Positions 12,174 to 28,315 of a stretch of DNA of 64,000 bases are shown here, one piece after another; within the stretch, counting starts at the first letter, position 1; every line of letters starts with the position of its first letter. A program made the position numbers and the translations under genes. Under the pieces are notes generated by a model. That model saw only the letters and a list, made by a program, of their open reading frames with translations, did not search any database and was not told the origin of the DNA. Origin of the DNA: Chrysemys picta bellii (Eukaryota > Chordata > Testudines > Emydidae). Location of the stretch: contig NC_088797.1 in assembly GCF_011386835.1 (NCBI RefSeq), positions 40,795,583 through 40,859,582 on the forward strand, written 5' to 3'.

Positions 12174-13251
12174 AAGCTACTTACCATTTATGTGGCAATT
12201 CACATGAGCAAAACACTGTGCAGACATTCATGAATCCGCTAATATAGATTTTGAAAGAAATCTATTTTTAATCTTTAAAAATATCTGTCTTTAAAGGATC
12301 TGTTGGGCCAAATAAAATAGACAACAGAAAACAAAAGGAAAACATGCTTTCTAAATTCCACAGAGATTGGAGAACTTCATTTCTATTTTCTCCCTGTGCA
12401 GATTAGCTCAGATTTCTGTCTAGGTAATAGATACCTCATCTATTACGGCCGTCTGGGATTTGTGTGTGTATGTGAGGCAGGGTGGGAGGGAATATTCCAA
12501 AATTCCCTGATCATAAGCAACAAAGATGACCTCCATCAATGAAATCAGGCCAGCAATGGCCACTGCAAATAGGGCATTTGCTTGGCAGGTTAGCTCCCGA
12601 GGCTGTCTGGAGGGCTGCTCTGCTCCAAATACCCCAGCATATAGAAACTGAGACTAAAATTCACTCTTGGACATTGACTTTAACATTAATTCCCAAATCA
12701 CCCATTTAAAAGGTGCCTGGGCTTTGTGCCTACTCTCTGCACAGGGAGAAAGATTAGCTGGATGGGATGCTTGAGAGACTGCTTCGATATCAGGCTCTGC
12801 CTGAGAATGCAGCACAACAGCACCACATGGTGCTTCTCGTTGCACAGTGCAGCCAAACTCCCAGACAGCAACCACAAGCTTGCAGCTGCCTGTCTGCTCA
12901 TTCTGCTTCTTCCCCAGTGCAGCAGAGATTCCTACAACCCAGCAGGTACCCAAGAGATGTGTGAAAATGCTGCCATCTCTCTCCAGCCACGAGAGGGGGA
13001 GCCAGTGAGAGATGGATTGCTTAACCTGACACATTAGAGCGGCCCTACAAGACAGCCCCAAGCAGTTGACCTGGCCCGCACCTCTAACAAATCAGACAAC
13101 CTGGTTGGGTGTTTCCTGACTCCCAGGACTTAGGGGAGGAAATCTGGGGCTAGAACGTGTGAGGAAGAGATGAAATTGGGGTTAGAACTGGCCATGGAGG
13201 AAGGGGGGACAATTGGGGAGCAGGTGCCATAAGGGAAGAATGGGTGCATAT

Positions 13252-13345
13252 TTAAGTCACTGCCCTGAAGCTCAGGTGATGTGGGTTCAATGTCTGGCTC
13301 TGGTACACACTTCCTGTGACCTTGGGCAAGTCACTTGAAGAAGGA
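13252..13345 (+). repeat. MIR-type SINE fragment
   Basis: Carries the GTGACCTTGGGCAAGTCACTT core that marks MIR/CORE-SINEs, preceded by a degenerate tRNA-like part (GTGGGTTCAATGTC). Confidence 0.7.
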
Positions 13346-14655
13346 AGCTTGAGAACCACGGCTCAGTATGCTTCCTGAGGGTCCCTGAAGGTATTCCGGA
13401 TGACTACGTTCTCTGTGAGCCACAATCCAGCCCATCATCCACCTTTCAATTACAACACACAGTGCATGCATGTTTATAGGGAGGAAGTGGAAATAAGGAA
13501 CTAAACAGTCCTCTGAAAATGAATACATTGTCTAGAAGTTATTTAGTGCCAAAAGAAATGAGAAACAGGAGCGATAATCAGCAGTAGCATCATGGGCTTT
13601 AGCGCAATGAGAACGCAGAATGAGCAGACTGACTTTACAGCCTGGATTCTCTCCAAGCACCAAGGATTTACTCTGGGCTGTGAATTTATTTGGCTACCTT
13701 CAGCTTTTGCTGAAGGTACCTTCTGGACGTTAAAGAATAACTTCATGGAGTCACTCAAGTCAAGGATCAAAAAAGCCAAAGTGGACTAGAGCTCAAAAGC
13801 CTTCCAAGCTAACGTGTCAGCTGATATCAGAATGCAGGGCGACTTCCCCAAACAGTGTACACTTGAACATTGGCATTTAAACAACAGCAAAAATAATCCT
13901 TAACTGGTCACTACAGGGACTTTGTATTAGAGAATAATAAAACAAATTTAAAAGTATCATTTTTCCCAGCTATATTAAGCTAAAAACTCCCTGACACATG
14001 GAACCATTAATTAACCTAATAGAAGTAACTTGATTTAATATGTTCTTCAAGTGTTGACATCCTGTGGCACAAACTCTGGATATCTGTTCCCTAACAAACT
14101 CATCATTATCTGTAGATAATGGCCAACTTCTAAAGCACTCTCACTTTGTTATACTTCCAAAGAAACGGAAAGGCTAAGAAATTGTGATTGATGGCCTCTC
14201 TCCTGATGCTTGCAACATTCTACATCATATAATACATTAATCCAACCTCTACTGCATATGCATAACTGCTCTTGGGTAGCTATTGATTTGGATTTTATTG
14301 GCTGCCTGGTACAGTTATAGTGTACTCAGTATTTTCACTATAGTTTATAATTAGTTACAATACAGATAAGATAGGCCACATTGTAACAGAAGTGATCAAA
14401 TAATGGTTTTACAGTAAAGCATTACGATTAATGCTGACATTCCAGTTGATCGGTTGAAAGTTTGCCAGAGGAATCGGATTAGGATAACCATTTCTAGTCA
14501 GATATGGGGCAAATACTAATTTTTCCTTGGTTTACTGAGCATCATGAACTTTCCTGGTAGTTAGTAGGAGTTCTTATTAATACACCTGCTTTGAGTACAT
14601 TAGACAGCAACCACAGCAACAGATTTACTAGCTGGTGACCTGCTGAAGAACTGAG

Positions 14656-14938
14656 GGGTATGTCTACACTGTAATTGGAGGTGTGATTGCAGCTTGCTTT
14701 ACCTGCGCTAGCTTTAATCTAGCTAGCAGTGCTAAAAATAGCAGCGAAGACCCAGTGGCACAGACTGTGGCATGGGTCAGCAACACAAGTATATACCCAG
14801 TGCTCCAGACAGCCCACACTGAAGCCTGTGCCACCATGTCTTTACTGTTGTTGTTTGCCATGCTAGCTGAAGTAAAGCTCGCATGCATATGCCTACCTGA
14901 GCTACAGTCACACCTTTGACTGCAGTGTAGACATACCC
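14656..14938. mobile_element. hAT-type MITE with GGGTATGTCTACACTG ends
   Basis: GGGTATGTCTACACTG at the left is exactly mirrored by CAGTGTAGACATACCC at the right. Internal CTAGCTTTAATCTAGCTAG is typical of this group. No target duplication could be identified. A second partial copy of its interior (GTGGCACAGACT..GGCATGGGTCAGCAA) sits at 15505-15570. Confidence 0.85.
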
Positions 14939-15150
14939 AGGGAGCAAACCAAGCTCATCATCCACTTTCTCCCAGTTCAAATGTAACTTTACTTCTTGGA
15001 ATGCCTTCAGTCTGTATTAGCAATATTAATGGATGCATTAGAAATGCCTAGATAGCCAGATTAAACAGACTAGATACATCAAAACAAATGCACACACAAA
15101 GAGTGGTGCCAACCAACATCCTTTAGGGATGGAAGTGATGATAACCTTGG

Positions 15151-15218
15151 ACCTGATCCAAAGTACACTGAAGTCAATGGGAAAGCTCCCATTGACTTCA
15201 GTGGGCTTTGGAGTGGGA
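15151..15218. repeat. Short palindromic MITE
   Basis: CACTGAAGTCAATGGGA / TCCCATTGACTTCAGTG forms a perfect stem around a 5-base loop. A similar palindrome is at 62647-62716. Confidence 0.7.
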
Positions 15219-15504
15219 ACCATCTGAAGAACACATGGCTATTGTTTCTGTGCTTTGGTTTGGCCATGAGAACACTGAAATAATACACAGAGCAGACAAA
15301 TGTATCTTTGCACAATCCAGAGCTACATGCAAATCAGAGGCTCTTATATGTACAAAGGCTGCAGCTCACCCTCATAACCACCACACCTCCTTGCAGGAGA
15401 GTCAAGAGCAAGAAAAGGCCTCGGCCCCTAGCCACAGCCATGCAACTGCATCTCATCTCTGGGTCGGGTTCATTGTGTGGTTCTATTTCTGCGAGTGGTG
15501 TGTA

Positions 15505-15570
15505 ACAGCGGTGAAGACCTAGTGGCACAGACTCCGGCATGGGTCAGCAATGCAAATATGTACTCAGGTG
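15505..15570. repeat. Fragment of the 14656-14938 MITE
   Basis: Repeats about 65 bp of that element's interior with a few substitutions (GTGGCACAGACTCCGGCATG). No ends are preserved. Confidence 0.6.
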
Positions 15571-16605
15571 GGACTCCTGCTTCGGGGAAGGAAGAGAAGG
15601 ATTAGGGAGGAGAGGAATGTTCGGCCTGACGGTGTACAGGTTAAAAGACAGTGAGACTGTCTGTATAAAAGAACTCACTGTCAGAGACTGTGAATCGAAG
15701 TAGGTTTTTAAAAACCCCAAACCCTTTCACGTTTCCCAAGATTTATTTATTGCTGTTATCTTGACCAGCCAGAGAGGAGATCTAGATCATCTATATTTGC
15801 TAAAGTAATGGCCGTGACAAGCAAGAACACATTTTCTATACGCTCCGTATCTGATTCGAATGACGCCTTGAAGATATTTTTAAGGTCAACAGGTTCCTTT
15901 AGCAGTACTTCAAAATGGCAAAACCAATTCGCGGCACATGGGGAATTCTGATCAGCGGGGCACCGATTGAACAGGCACTTAGAGCTGCATACCCTGGCCA
16001 CAGTCCAACATAGCACCAAGGCACATATTGAACTTTAAGGACGTGAGTAGTCCCACTGACTTACAAGGGACTATACATGTGCTTAAATAAACCACATACT
16101 TAAGTGCTCTGTTGGATCAGGCCTTCATTCACTTGATGCACTCAGTCCAACTAATGCTCTGGTGTGAAAATTAAAGCTACCACCAATTTCCTTTTTAGTT
16201 TTTCTCAATTATATATACCACTGCTATTATTCCTAAGAAGGTGGCTGGCTTTTCCTGGCTGCCAGTATCAAATACCCTCATATCTGATTGGTTCAGCCAA
16301 GAGTGATTGGGGAGAAACGACAATCCCTATGGATGGATGGGAGGTGTAGAATAGATGGCCTTCCAATGGCTATCCCTGATTACAATATTTGCTGAGCTCA
16401 GGGTGCAATTAAAGAGTTGAACAATCTTTTAGTTAAATCTAGAAGTTAAGAACAGTCTCTTAAATGGTTTGTACTCATTTGATCAACATTATTGTAAAGC
16501 AGTTTTTGTCCATCTCCAGTGCTTATGCCTGGAGTATGTCATGATTAAAAATAGCCAACTTGTTTCCTTGGCTGTACCTTTGAAATGAAACACAGGACAT
16601 CTTAC

Positions 16606-16743
16606 CTCTGTTAACATTATTAGGCCAACAAAGTATGATACAATCGAAAGAGCAAGAATCAACAGTTCCCTTCTGTATCCTCTTCGGAAAATCTTTGGGT
16701 ACATATCCACCACAGCTGTCACAAGGCTTTCAACACACACAAA
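16606..16743 (-). CDS. SLC6A11: SLC6A11 exon, end of helix 8 and helix 9 (probably exon 10)
   Basis: 138 bp, exactly 46 codons, phase 0 at both ends. The acceptor is TTTGTTTCAG (AG at 16745-16744) and the donor GAG|GTAAGA at 16605. The protein begins [20 protein letters not shown] and continues through a YRREL motif and helix 9 to LIMLTE. The third residue is Cys where GAT-1 has Thr (Thr400 by my alignment from memory). That position separates GAT-1 from the GAT-2/GAT-3/BGT group, so it helps assign the paralogue. The RRGYRREL stretch is the cytoplasmic loop between helices 8 and 9. Confidence 0.95.
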
Positions 16744-17184
16744 CTGAAACAAATAACAAAGAGTTCAAATAAGATACATATCTCTTCTACTCTGGGGAAT
16801 TGGATTTGCTAAAAAACCCTTCAAGTTCCCTCCTATATTCTTATCAAAGAGATAGACTGAAAAATCCCCGAGGATTCTGTTTAAAGTGAAGAACAAAATT
16901 TCAGAGTCAAAAAGTCCAAACCTATGGATTTCGAGGCCAAAGCCAAATTCCAAAAGTAAAAACTATCATAATCTCAGAGTGAAATTCATTGTGGAGCACA
17001 GGCCCAGCACAATATTTAAATCTTTAAAATATGTGCTTAAATGGGACTTAAATGGTGCCCCGAAGTTGAGATGGGTGTACATGAGGAATTGCACACTCAG
17101 TGCACTGTGGAACTGTCACTTAAAAGAATAATAAGCAGCACTTAAGCAGCACTGTAATCTTCAAAGTGTTGAGCTATTTATCTT

Positions 17185-17335
17185 CAATAGCCTGCGGAGG
17201 TAGGTAAGGGTGTTTCTCGCCATTTTTACAGATGAAATAAAATGAAGCAGAGTGGTTAGGTTTCCCAGCACAGGCCAGACAATGTGTCACTGAAAGAGCT
17301 TAGAGCAGAACTCAGGAGTTGGTAATTTCCAGTCC
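17185..17335 (+). repeat. Possible MIR/CORE-SINE 3' part
   Basis: CCATTTTTACAGATGAAATA and AGAACTCAGGAGTT resemble the conserved 'fraction-screened' tail common to MIR-type repeats. Degenerate. Confidence 0.4.
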
Positions 17336-18068
17336 CTTTTGCATTCTGCTACATCAAGTTGCATCTTGGAAATGTGTAGACCTTATAAAACATTAATTTG
17401 AATGATCTGAAGTGCTGAAGTACAATACAAACACCACACAGCTTTACTGTACAGCCTACAATCATACTTATTTCCTGAAACACATACAGATTTCTTAGAT
17501 AATATGAGACACTCATTACCGTACAATATGTCTGGTGAAGCAATTCTTGTGCAATTTTTCTATAATTAAATAGACTGGGCAATAGCTATAGTGCTGTCAC
17601 TTTGCTGCATTACCTAATTACATCTTTCTTGCCATCATATCTTGAAATATGAAGGTATAGCATAAGCACTTTCATTTTCAGTATCCTCTTCCCAGTGATC
17701 AAAATTGCTTGCATGTTGGTTTGAAAAGAAACACATACCATTGTGCTGTCGTTGTTTTACAATGAGTGGACTTGAACAGTATTGTCAATTCTAAGTGAAT
17801 GTTGATGAAATAGCATACCATACTGACATTAATATTAAAAGCAGAACTCAGATGAATCACTGCTTACAATTAATAATAAAGGAATCTGCAATATACAGAT
17901 TTGCTTTTTTTTTATCATCAAATAAGAAACTTGAAATAGAGGCTTTAAACTGGGCCAGATCCTCATCAGGTACAAAGAGGCATAGCTCCCTTGACTTTAA
18001 AGAAGCTATGCTGCTGTACATATGCTGAGAATCTGACCCAACATTTCTTTTAAGTGATGTTTGATTCA

Positions 18069-18350
<282 letters not shown>

Positions 18351-19685
18351 TTAGCAATTGTTGGATGTGGGGGGAAGTACTCTGCACCAGCCTGATACCC
18401 CCCAGGCACAGATTACTTCCCTTGAAGCGTCAGCTCAGCTGGGCCAGATGGCTTATTGCAGGGGCAGAATGAAGGCTCCCCCGACTCCCTGCCCACATGT
18501 GCAGCGCTGGGGTGAGGGGGTTGTGGTTCTATGGAGACAGCTCTGTTCCTTGCACCCTCTGGCTCCCCTGTGCAGGCGAATAGCCAGGGCCACCATTCGG
18601 CCTTAGCGAGTCTGTGATAACCCCACTCAGCATTAAAAGAACAATTTGTCTGAAACTGTACCAAGTGGCACAGCGGCAAGTGTTAAGAACTGCATGTTGG
18701 AAGCCATTTGCAGCACACAGCAAGCATAACTTCTATTGGTCCCACAAAACCTACGAACACTGCTGTGTAGTCTTGAGTGCCATCTGCTGGCACATTATGT
18801 ATTAAGTAACTATGTACCTATATACAGACATCTTTTTTGTTGAACAGGCTTGAACAGCAATGATCCCTTCTCCAGCCTAGCTAAATGTCCACCTGCTCTC
18901 TCCCTCATGCTGTTTCTTCACCAAAATCTCGACATTTGTCTACTGCTCAGTCTCTTGTCCTCACCCTCCCGCTATTGCAGTCTCTTGCCCCATTAAACCA
19001 CAGATACTAATTTAGTGCAGCACTTATGCATTCCTGCAATGATAGCAGAAATAGTGCTGCTATAATCTGACAATGAGCATACTACGGCTATTTCACTTAA
19101 TATGGTATTTTACAAGTCCCTGTAATTTCCAGTGGCATTTCTATTCTGTTAGCCTTGCACTATCTATCTAGTTTAGTCATTCTAAACTAGTCATCCTAGG
19201 GAAAAAATAACATATATTTACCATAGCAATATCAGTGAATGTTACTAGCTATACAGATTTGTTGTTATACTTGACCCAGTTCCTTCAATTCATTTTCAGT
19301 CCATTTCTCCTTCTGAACAATCTATCATTAGACCATTTCTCCTCCTGGGGAGATCCAACATTCACATTGTTCTGACTGGGTGCTAAGTGATCCTTAGGGA
19401 GTCCATACCTTTCCAGACCTAGAACAAGAACTACTACACTGCCAGTCTTAGTTGGGATTCCTCTTACAAGTTAAGCCCAAGCAACAATACTTGAGAAGTA
19501 GAGAGAGAGAGCCATCCAGTAATCTTGACAATCTCATGGGCTCAGCATGGTAAACAAAGACGCTCTTCTCTGGATGGTATAGGCATCAACCAAATCCCCT
19601 AACTGCATATTTCCTGATGGATGATCATTGATAGCATTAAGAGATACAATCAACTATTAGAAATGTAGAGCCAGATCCTCAGCAG

Positions 19686-20800
19686 GTATAAATCATAGAA
19701 TCACAGAAATGTAGGGGCTGGAAGGGACCTTGAGGGATCATCTAGTCCATCCCCTCATGCTGAGGCAGAACCAAGTATACTAGATCACCCCTGATAGATG
19801 TTTCTCTAACCTGTTCTTAACAACCTCCGAAAACAGGGATTACCCAGCCTCCTTTGGAAGCCTGTTCCAGTGCTTAACTATCCTTATAGTTAGAAGTTTG
19901 TTCTTAATATCTAATCTCAATCTCCTTCGCTGTGATTAAGCCCATTACTTCTTGTCCTACCTTCAGTGGGCTTGGAGAACAATTGATCCCCATCCTCTTG
20001 ATAACAGCCCTTAACATATTTGAAGACAGTTATTACGTCCCAACTCAGTCATCTTTACTCAATACTAAACATGCCCAGTTTTTTTTAACCTTTCCTCATA
20101 GGTCAAGTTTCTTAAACTTTTGATCATTTTTTTTCTCTCCTCTGGACTCTCTAATTTGTCCACATCTTTCCTGAAGTGTGGTGCCCAGACCAAACACAGT
20201 GCTCCACTTGAGGCCTCACCAGTGCTGAATAGAGTAGAATTACCTCCTGTGGCTTACATACATCACTCCTGTTAATGCGCTCCAGAATGATATTAGCCTT
20301 TTTAGCAATTGCATCACACTGTTGATTCATATCCGATTTGTAACCCACAGATCCTTTGCAGCAGTACCACTGCCTCACCAATTAATCCCAATTTTGTAGT
20401 GGCGCATTTTATTTTTTTCTTCCTAAGAGAAGTACTTTGCACTTGTCTTTATTGAATTTCAACTTGTTGATTTCAGACCAATTCTCCAGTTTCTCAAGGT
20501 GGTTTTGAATTCTAATCCTGTCCTTCAAAGTGCTTGCAACCCTTCCCAGCTTGGGTCATCCTCAAAAATTTTAAGCCTACTCTCTATTCCATTATCCTAG
20601 TCATTCATGAAAATATTGGATAATACCAGACCCAGAACAGACCCAGGGGGGACCCCACTAGATATGTTCCCCCACCCCCACCCCGATAACTACTCTTTGA
20701 ATATGGTCTTTCAAGCAGTTGTGCACCCACCGTATAGTAATTTCATCTACACCACATTTCTCTAGTTTGCTTATGAGAACTTCATGGTATCAATCAATTG
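19686..20800 (-). mobile_element. CR1 LINE, 5'-truncated (minus)
   Basis: The plus strand starts at the CR1 3' end (ATCATAGAATCACAGAAATG and GGCTGGAAGGGACCTTGAGG). About 1.1 kb follows that reads on minus as the C-terminal reverse-transcriptase region: ALVRPQVEHCVWSG and AIAKKANIILERIN, with frame breaks. It is non-functional. Confidence 0.85.
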
Positions 20801-21366
20801 GCTCAGCAGGACTTCAATGGACTTACAAAGATTTGCACCAGTTGAGGATCTGGCTTGTTGCTCTTTTATCAAAAGAAGCAAACAGTTCAGTGTATTTTGG
20901 TCCAGATAATTTACAAGAAATCTGAATGATTTATTATATGGAAAGTTTGTGGAGAATTATCTCATCTATGTAGCTTAACTGGGGAGGGACAAAAGTAGAC
21001 AGGATGAGAGGCCAGAGTGGGTTGTGGAGATAATGCACTGAAAATTCCCCATAACAAAGGAATACTTGGCTGCCCAATTATAGCAGCTTTGTGGCACAAT
21101 ATAGCCAGGATTTGGCCTCTTAACTTCTTGGATTTTGCTGCTTTCTATCATAATTTTAATGTTATTCACACATAGCTATGTGACCACAAAAGTATTACAT
21201 TGATACCAGTGCACATTTTACAAGCAGTCATTCTAATTAGTAGCATAGCTATTAAATAACAGCATCTTTCTAAACTGTACACAATGCAGCCTGTATCAAT
21301 GTCAACCTATCTAATTGCTGGAGAGCAAGAGAGTACCCAGACAAACTTTATGAACACCAACAATCA

Positions 21367-24900
<3,534 letters not shown>

Positions 24901-24989
24901 TCCCTCCATCGAGCAGGAAGCCATAAGTAAGGAATCCCATGACAGCTAAGATGGGGTAACCGGGTGTATATATGTCCCCCCAGGCCACC

Positions 24990-25975
24990 AAGGACTACAG
25001 CCTAGAGTATGTCATGACTCCCAATGGAAGGACATTTTGGCCACTTTAAAACTCAGCACCTCATCTCTCGTGTCTTCTGGTGGCCTTTCATGTGGGCCAA
25101 AGTGCAGGCCTATGTGGCTTCTAGCAATGTGTGTGGCTGCTCCAAGGTGCCACACAATAAACCCCTTGGACTCCTGCAACCCCTTGAGACTCCACCTGGC
25201 CCCTGGACAGTCATTGCCTTAGATTTAGTAGTAGAACTACCCAAGTCCAGAGGGTTCACAACCATTCTGACAGTAGTGAACCACCTCACAAAGATGGCAC
25301 ACTTCATCCCCTGCATTGGCCTACCCTCTGCCTTGCTCTGGGTGGACCAATTGGTCTGCCTCCATGCCCTCCTAGAATGCATTGCCTCCAGCCCCGTGCA
25401 CAATTATCCCGTTTCTGGCAAGAAACTCTTCGGATTATGGGTATCTGTTCTTGTCTCTTCTCCGTCTAACACCCTCAAACAAACGGTCAAACAGAGAGAA
25501 CCAACCTATTCCTGGAGCACTATATCTTCCACCAGAATAACTGATCCTTGCTGCTATCTCATGCAGAGTTTGTGTACAATAACACAGAACATGTGTCTAT
25601 GGGACAAAGCCCGTTCTTTTTAAAACTACGGGTTCCACCCTCGGTTCTACCCAGAGCTACCCACAACCCAGCAGCATTGGACTAGATAAAACAGAGACAT
25701 CAGAACCAAGATGACCTAAAAGTTCACCTGGAAGATGCCCAGAAGAGCTACACACAATATGAGGATTGCCAACAACAGGAGGGTCTAGCTCTTGGTGAAA
25801 AACCTACACAAGAACAGGCCACCCCGTAAACTGACTACCAGTTTCTTAGCCTCTACCAAGTTTGCCAGCAAATTAACCCTGTCACCTTTGAACTAGACTT
25901 GCCCCTTCTCACTGAACACACCTAGTTTTCAACACTCCTAAAGCCACACATTCAGGAACCATTCTCTCACCACAC
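24990..25975 (+). pseudogene. Ty3/Gypsy retrotransposon pol remnant (integrase)
   Basis: A 199-codon plus frame (25024-25623) shows a Gypsy integrase in order. It has a zinc-finger-like start (HFGHFKTQHLISRVFWWP, then a damaged Cys pair VCGCSK), KPLGLLQPLETPPGPW, the first catalytic Asp in IALDLVVELP, and VVNHLTKMAHFIPC. The segment that should hold the second catalytic Asp is garbled (VHNYPVSG), so the enzyme is dead. After 25620 the frame shifts. Further readings, a KLDYRF-like motif and a NPVTFELDLP motif near 25875-25900, match the region after the integrase core. It has no reverse transcriptase or 5' LTR beside it and is a fragment. Confidence 0.85.
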
Positions 25976-25980
25976 TGATA

Positions 25981-27581
25981 TATAAGAACAGCCATCCTGG
26001 GTTAGACCAAAGGTCCATCTAGCCCACTATCCTCGTCTTCCGACAGTGACCAATACTAGGTCTGTTCAGAGGGAATGAACAGAACAGGTAATCATCAAGT
26101 GATCCATCCCCTGTCGCCCATTCCCAGCTTCTGGCAAACAGAGGCTAGGGACACCATCCCAGTCCATCCTGGCTAATAGCCATTGATTGATTGATGGCTC
26201 TATCCTCCATGAACGTATCTAGTTCTTTTTTAACCCTGTTATAGTCTTGGCCTTCACAACATCCTCTGGTAAGGAGTTCCACAGGTTGACGGTGTGTTGT
26301 GTGAAAAAATACTTCCTTTTGTTCGTTTTAAACCTGCTGTCAATTAATTTCATTTGGTGACCCCTACTTCTTGTGTTATGAGGAGTAAATTACACTTCCT
26401 TATTTACTTTCTCCACACCAGTCATGATTTTATAGACCTCTGTCATATCCCTCCTTCATTGTCTCTTTTCCAAGCTGAAAAGTCCCAGTCTTATTAATCT
26501 CTCCTCATATGGCAGCCGTTCCATACCCCTAATCATTTTTGTTGTCCTTTTCTGAACCTTTTCCAATTCCAATATATCTTTTCTGAGATGAGGTGAACAC
26601 ATCTGCACGCAGTATTCAAGATGTGGGCCTACCATGGATTTATATAGGGGAAATATGATATTTTCTGTTTTATTATTTATCCCTTTCTTAATTATTCCCA
26701 ACATTCTGTTTGCTTTTTTGACTGCCACTGCATGTTGACTGGATATTTTCAGAGAACTACCCACAATGACTCCAAGGGATTGCTCAGTGGTTTGAGCATT
26801 GGCCTGCTAAACCCACGCTTGTGAGCTCAATCTTTGAGGGGGCCATTTAGGCATTTGGGGCAAAAATCTGTCTGGGGATTGGTCCTGCTTTGAGCAGGGG
26901 GTTGGACTAGATGACCTCCTGAGGTCCCTTCCACCCCTGATATTCTATGAAAAGATCTCTTTCTTGAGTGGTAACAGCTAATTTAGACCCCATCATTTTA
27001 TATGCATAGTTGGGATTATGTTTTCCAGTGTGCATTACTTTGCATTTATCAACATTGAATTTCATCTGCCATTTTGTTGCCCAGTCACCCGATTTTGTGA
27101 GATCCCTTTGTAACACTTAGCAGTCTGTTTTGGACTTAACTATCTTGAGTAATTTTGTATCGTGTGTAAATTTTGCCAGCTCAATGTTTACCCCTTTTTC
27201 CAGATCATTTATGAATATGTTGAACAGCACTAGTCTCAGTACAGATCCTTTGGGGACACCACTATTTACCTCTCTCCATTGTGAAAACTGACCATTTATT
27301 CTTATCCTTTGTTTCCTGCCTTTTAACCAGTTTCTGACTGTCCCTCTTATCCCATGGCTGCTTACTTTGCTTAAGAGCCTTTGGTGACAGACCTTGTCAA
27401 AGGCTTTCTGAGTCCAATTACACTATATCCCCTTGTTCACATGTTTGTTGACCCCCTCAAAGAATTATAATAGATTGGTGAAGGATGATTTCCCTTTACA
27501 GAAGCAGTGTTGGCTCTTCCCCCAACAAATCATGTTCGTCTATGTGTCTGATAATTCTGTTCTTTACTATAGTTTCAATGG
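25981..27581 (-). mobile_element. CR1 LINE, 5'-truncated (minus), carrying a nested SINE
   Basis: The plus strand begins at the CR1 3' end (GAACAGCCATCCTGGGTTAG; GGTCCATCTAGCCC) and reads back into reverse transcriptase on minus. Readings include KANRMLGIIKKGI, GPHLEYCVQMCSPH, EKVQKRTTKMIRG and SLEKRQ. Beyond the inserted SINE come KWQMKFNVDKCKVMH and a HIDEHDLLGEEPTLLL-like stretch near 27500. Frames are broken. It ends abruptly at about 27581, where an oppositely oriented CR1 starts. Confidence 0.88.
26777..26950 (+). mobile_element. Turtle tRNA-derived SINE with CR1-like tail
   Basis: An RNA polymerase III promoter is visible: A-box-like TTGCTCAGTGG (26780-26790) and B-box-like GTGAGCTCAATC (26821-26832). 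The 3' half is GGACTAGATGACCTCCTGAG..CCCTGATATTCTATGA, the CR1-derived tail by which the LINE machinery is thought to mobilise it. It sits inside the minus CR1 copy, splitting the reverse-transcriptase reading between QERDL and GVIV. This combination is known from tortoises and other cryptodires and is the best clue to the host. Confidence 0.9.
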
Positions 27582-28314
27582 GTATGGAACAGCCTTCAGA
27601 TGAGAAGAGATTAAAAACACTGGGATTTTTCAGCTTGGAAAAGAGACGACTAAGGGGGATATGAAAGAGGTCTGTAAAATAATGAATGGTGTGGAAAAAG
27701 TAAATAAGGAAGTGTCATTTACTCCTTCAGATAATACACCGCTAACTTGATATAACGCGACCCGATATAACATGAATTCGGATATAGCACGGTAAAGCAG
27801 TGCTCCAGGGGGTCAGGGCTGCGCACTCTGGCGGATCAAAGCAAGTTCAATATAACGCGGTTTCACCTATAACGCGGTAAGATTTTTTGGCTCCCGAGGA
27901 CAGCGTTATATCGAGGTAGAGGTGTATAAGAACCAGGGGTCACCCAATGAAATTTATAAGCAGCAAGTTTAAAACAAACAAAAGGAAGTACTTCTTCACA
28001 CAATGCAGTCAACCTGTGGAACTCATTGCCAAGCAAAAACTATAACGGGATCCAAAAACAAATTAGATAAGTTCATGGAGGATAGGTCCATCAATGGCTA
28101 TTAGGCAAGATGGTCAGGGATGCAACCCCAGGCTGTGGGTGTCCTTAGTCTCTGACTGACAGAAGCTGGGAGTGGACAACAGAGGATGGACCATATGATT
28201 GCCCTCTTTTGTTCATTCCCCCTGAAGCATCTGGCATTGGCCACTGTTGGAAGACAGGATACTGGGCTAGATGGACCATTGGTCTGAGCCAGTATGGCTG
28301 TTTTATGTTCGGAA
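27582..28314 (+). mobile_element. CR1 LINE, 5'-truncated (plus), carrying a nested Tigger-like MITE
   Basis: Starts in the same reverse-transcriptase region as the neighbouring minus copy (SDEKRLKTLGFFSLEKRRL-like reading) and runs through the 3' UTR to GGGCTAGATGGACCATTGGT and a TTTTATGTTC tail at about 28314. The MITE at 27735-27926 interrupts it. Confidence 0.85.
27735..27926. mobile_element. Tigger/mariner-like MITE
   Basis: The left end TACACCGCTAACTTGATATA mirrors the right end TATCGAGGTAGAGGTGTA. The internal text alternates GATATAACGCG and TATAACGCGGT motifs in both orientations. TA follows the right end at 27927-27928 and the left flank is degenerate. The interior has no open frame. 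Confidence 0.8.
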
Positions 28315-28315
28315 G

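Noticed and set aside
14652..14943. Overlapping open frames on both strands suggesting a gene
   Set aside because: They are an accident of a MITE with exact inverted ends.
25024..25623. Functional 199-codon gene
   Set aside because: It is a Gypsy integrase fossil lacking the second catalytic Asp, with frameshifts on both sides.
26777..26835. True tRNA gene
   Set aside because: A and B boxes are present but the sequence does not form a proper cloverleaf and is continuous with a CR1-like SINE tail.
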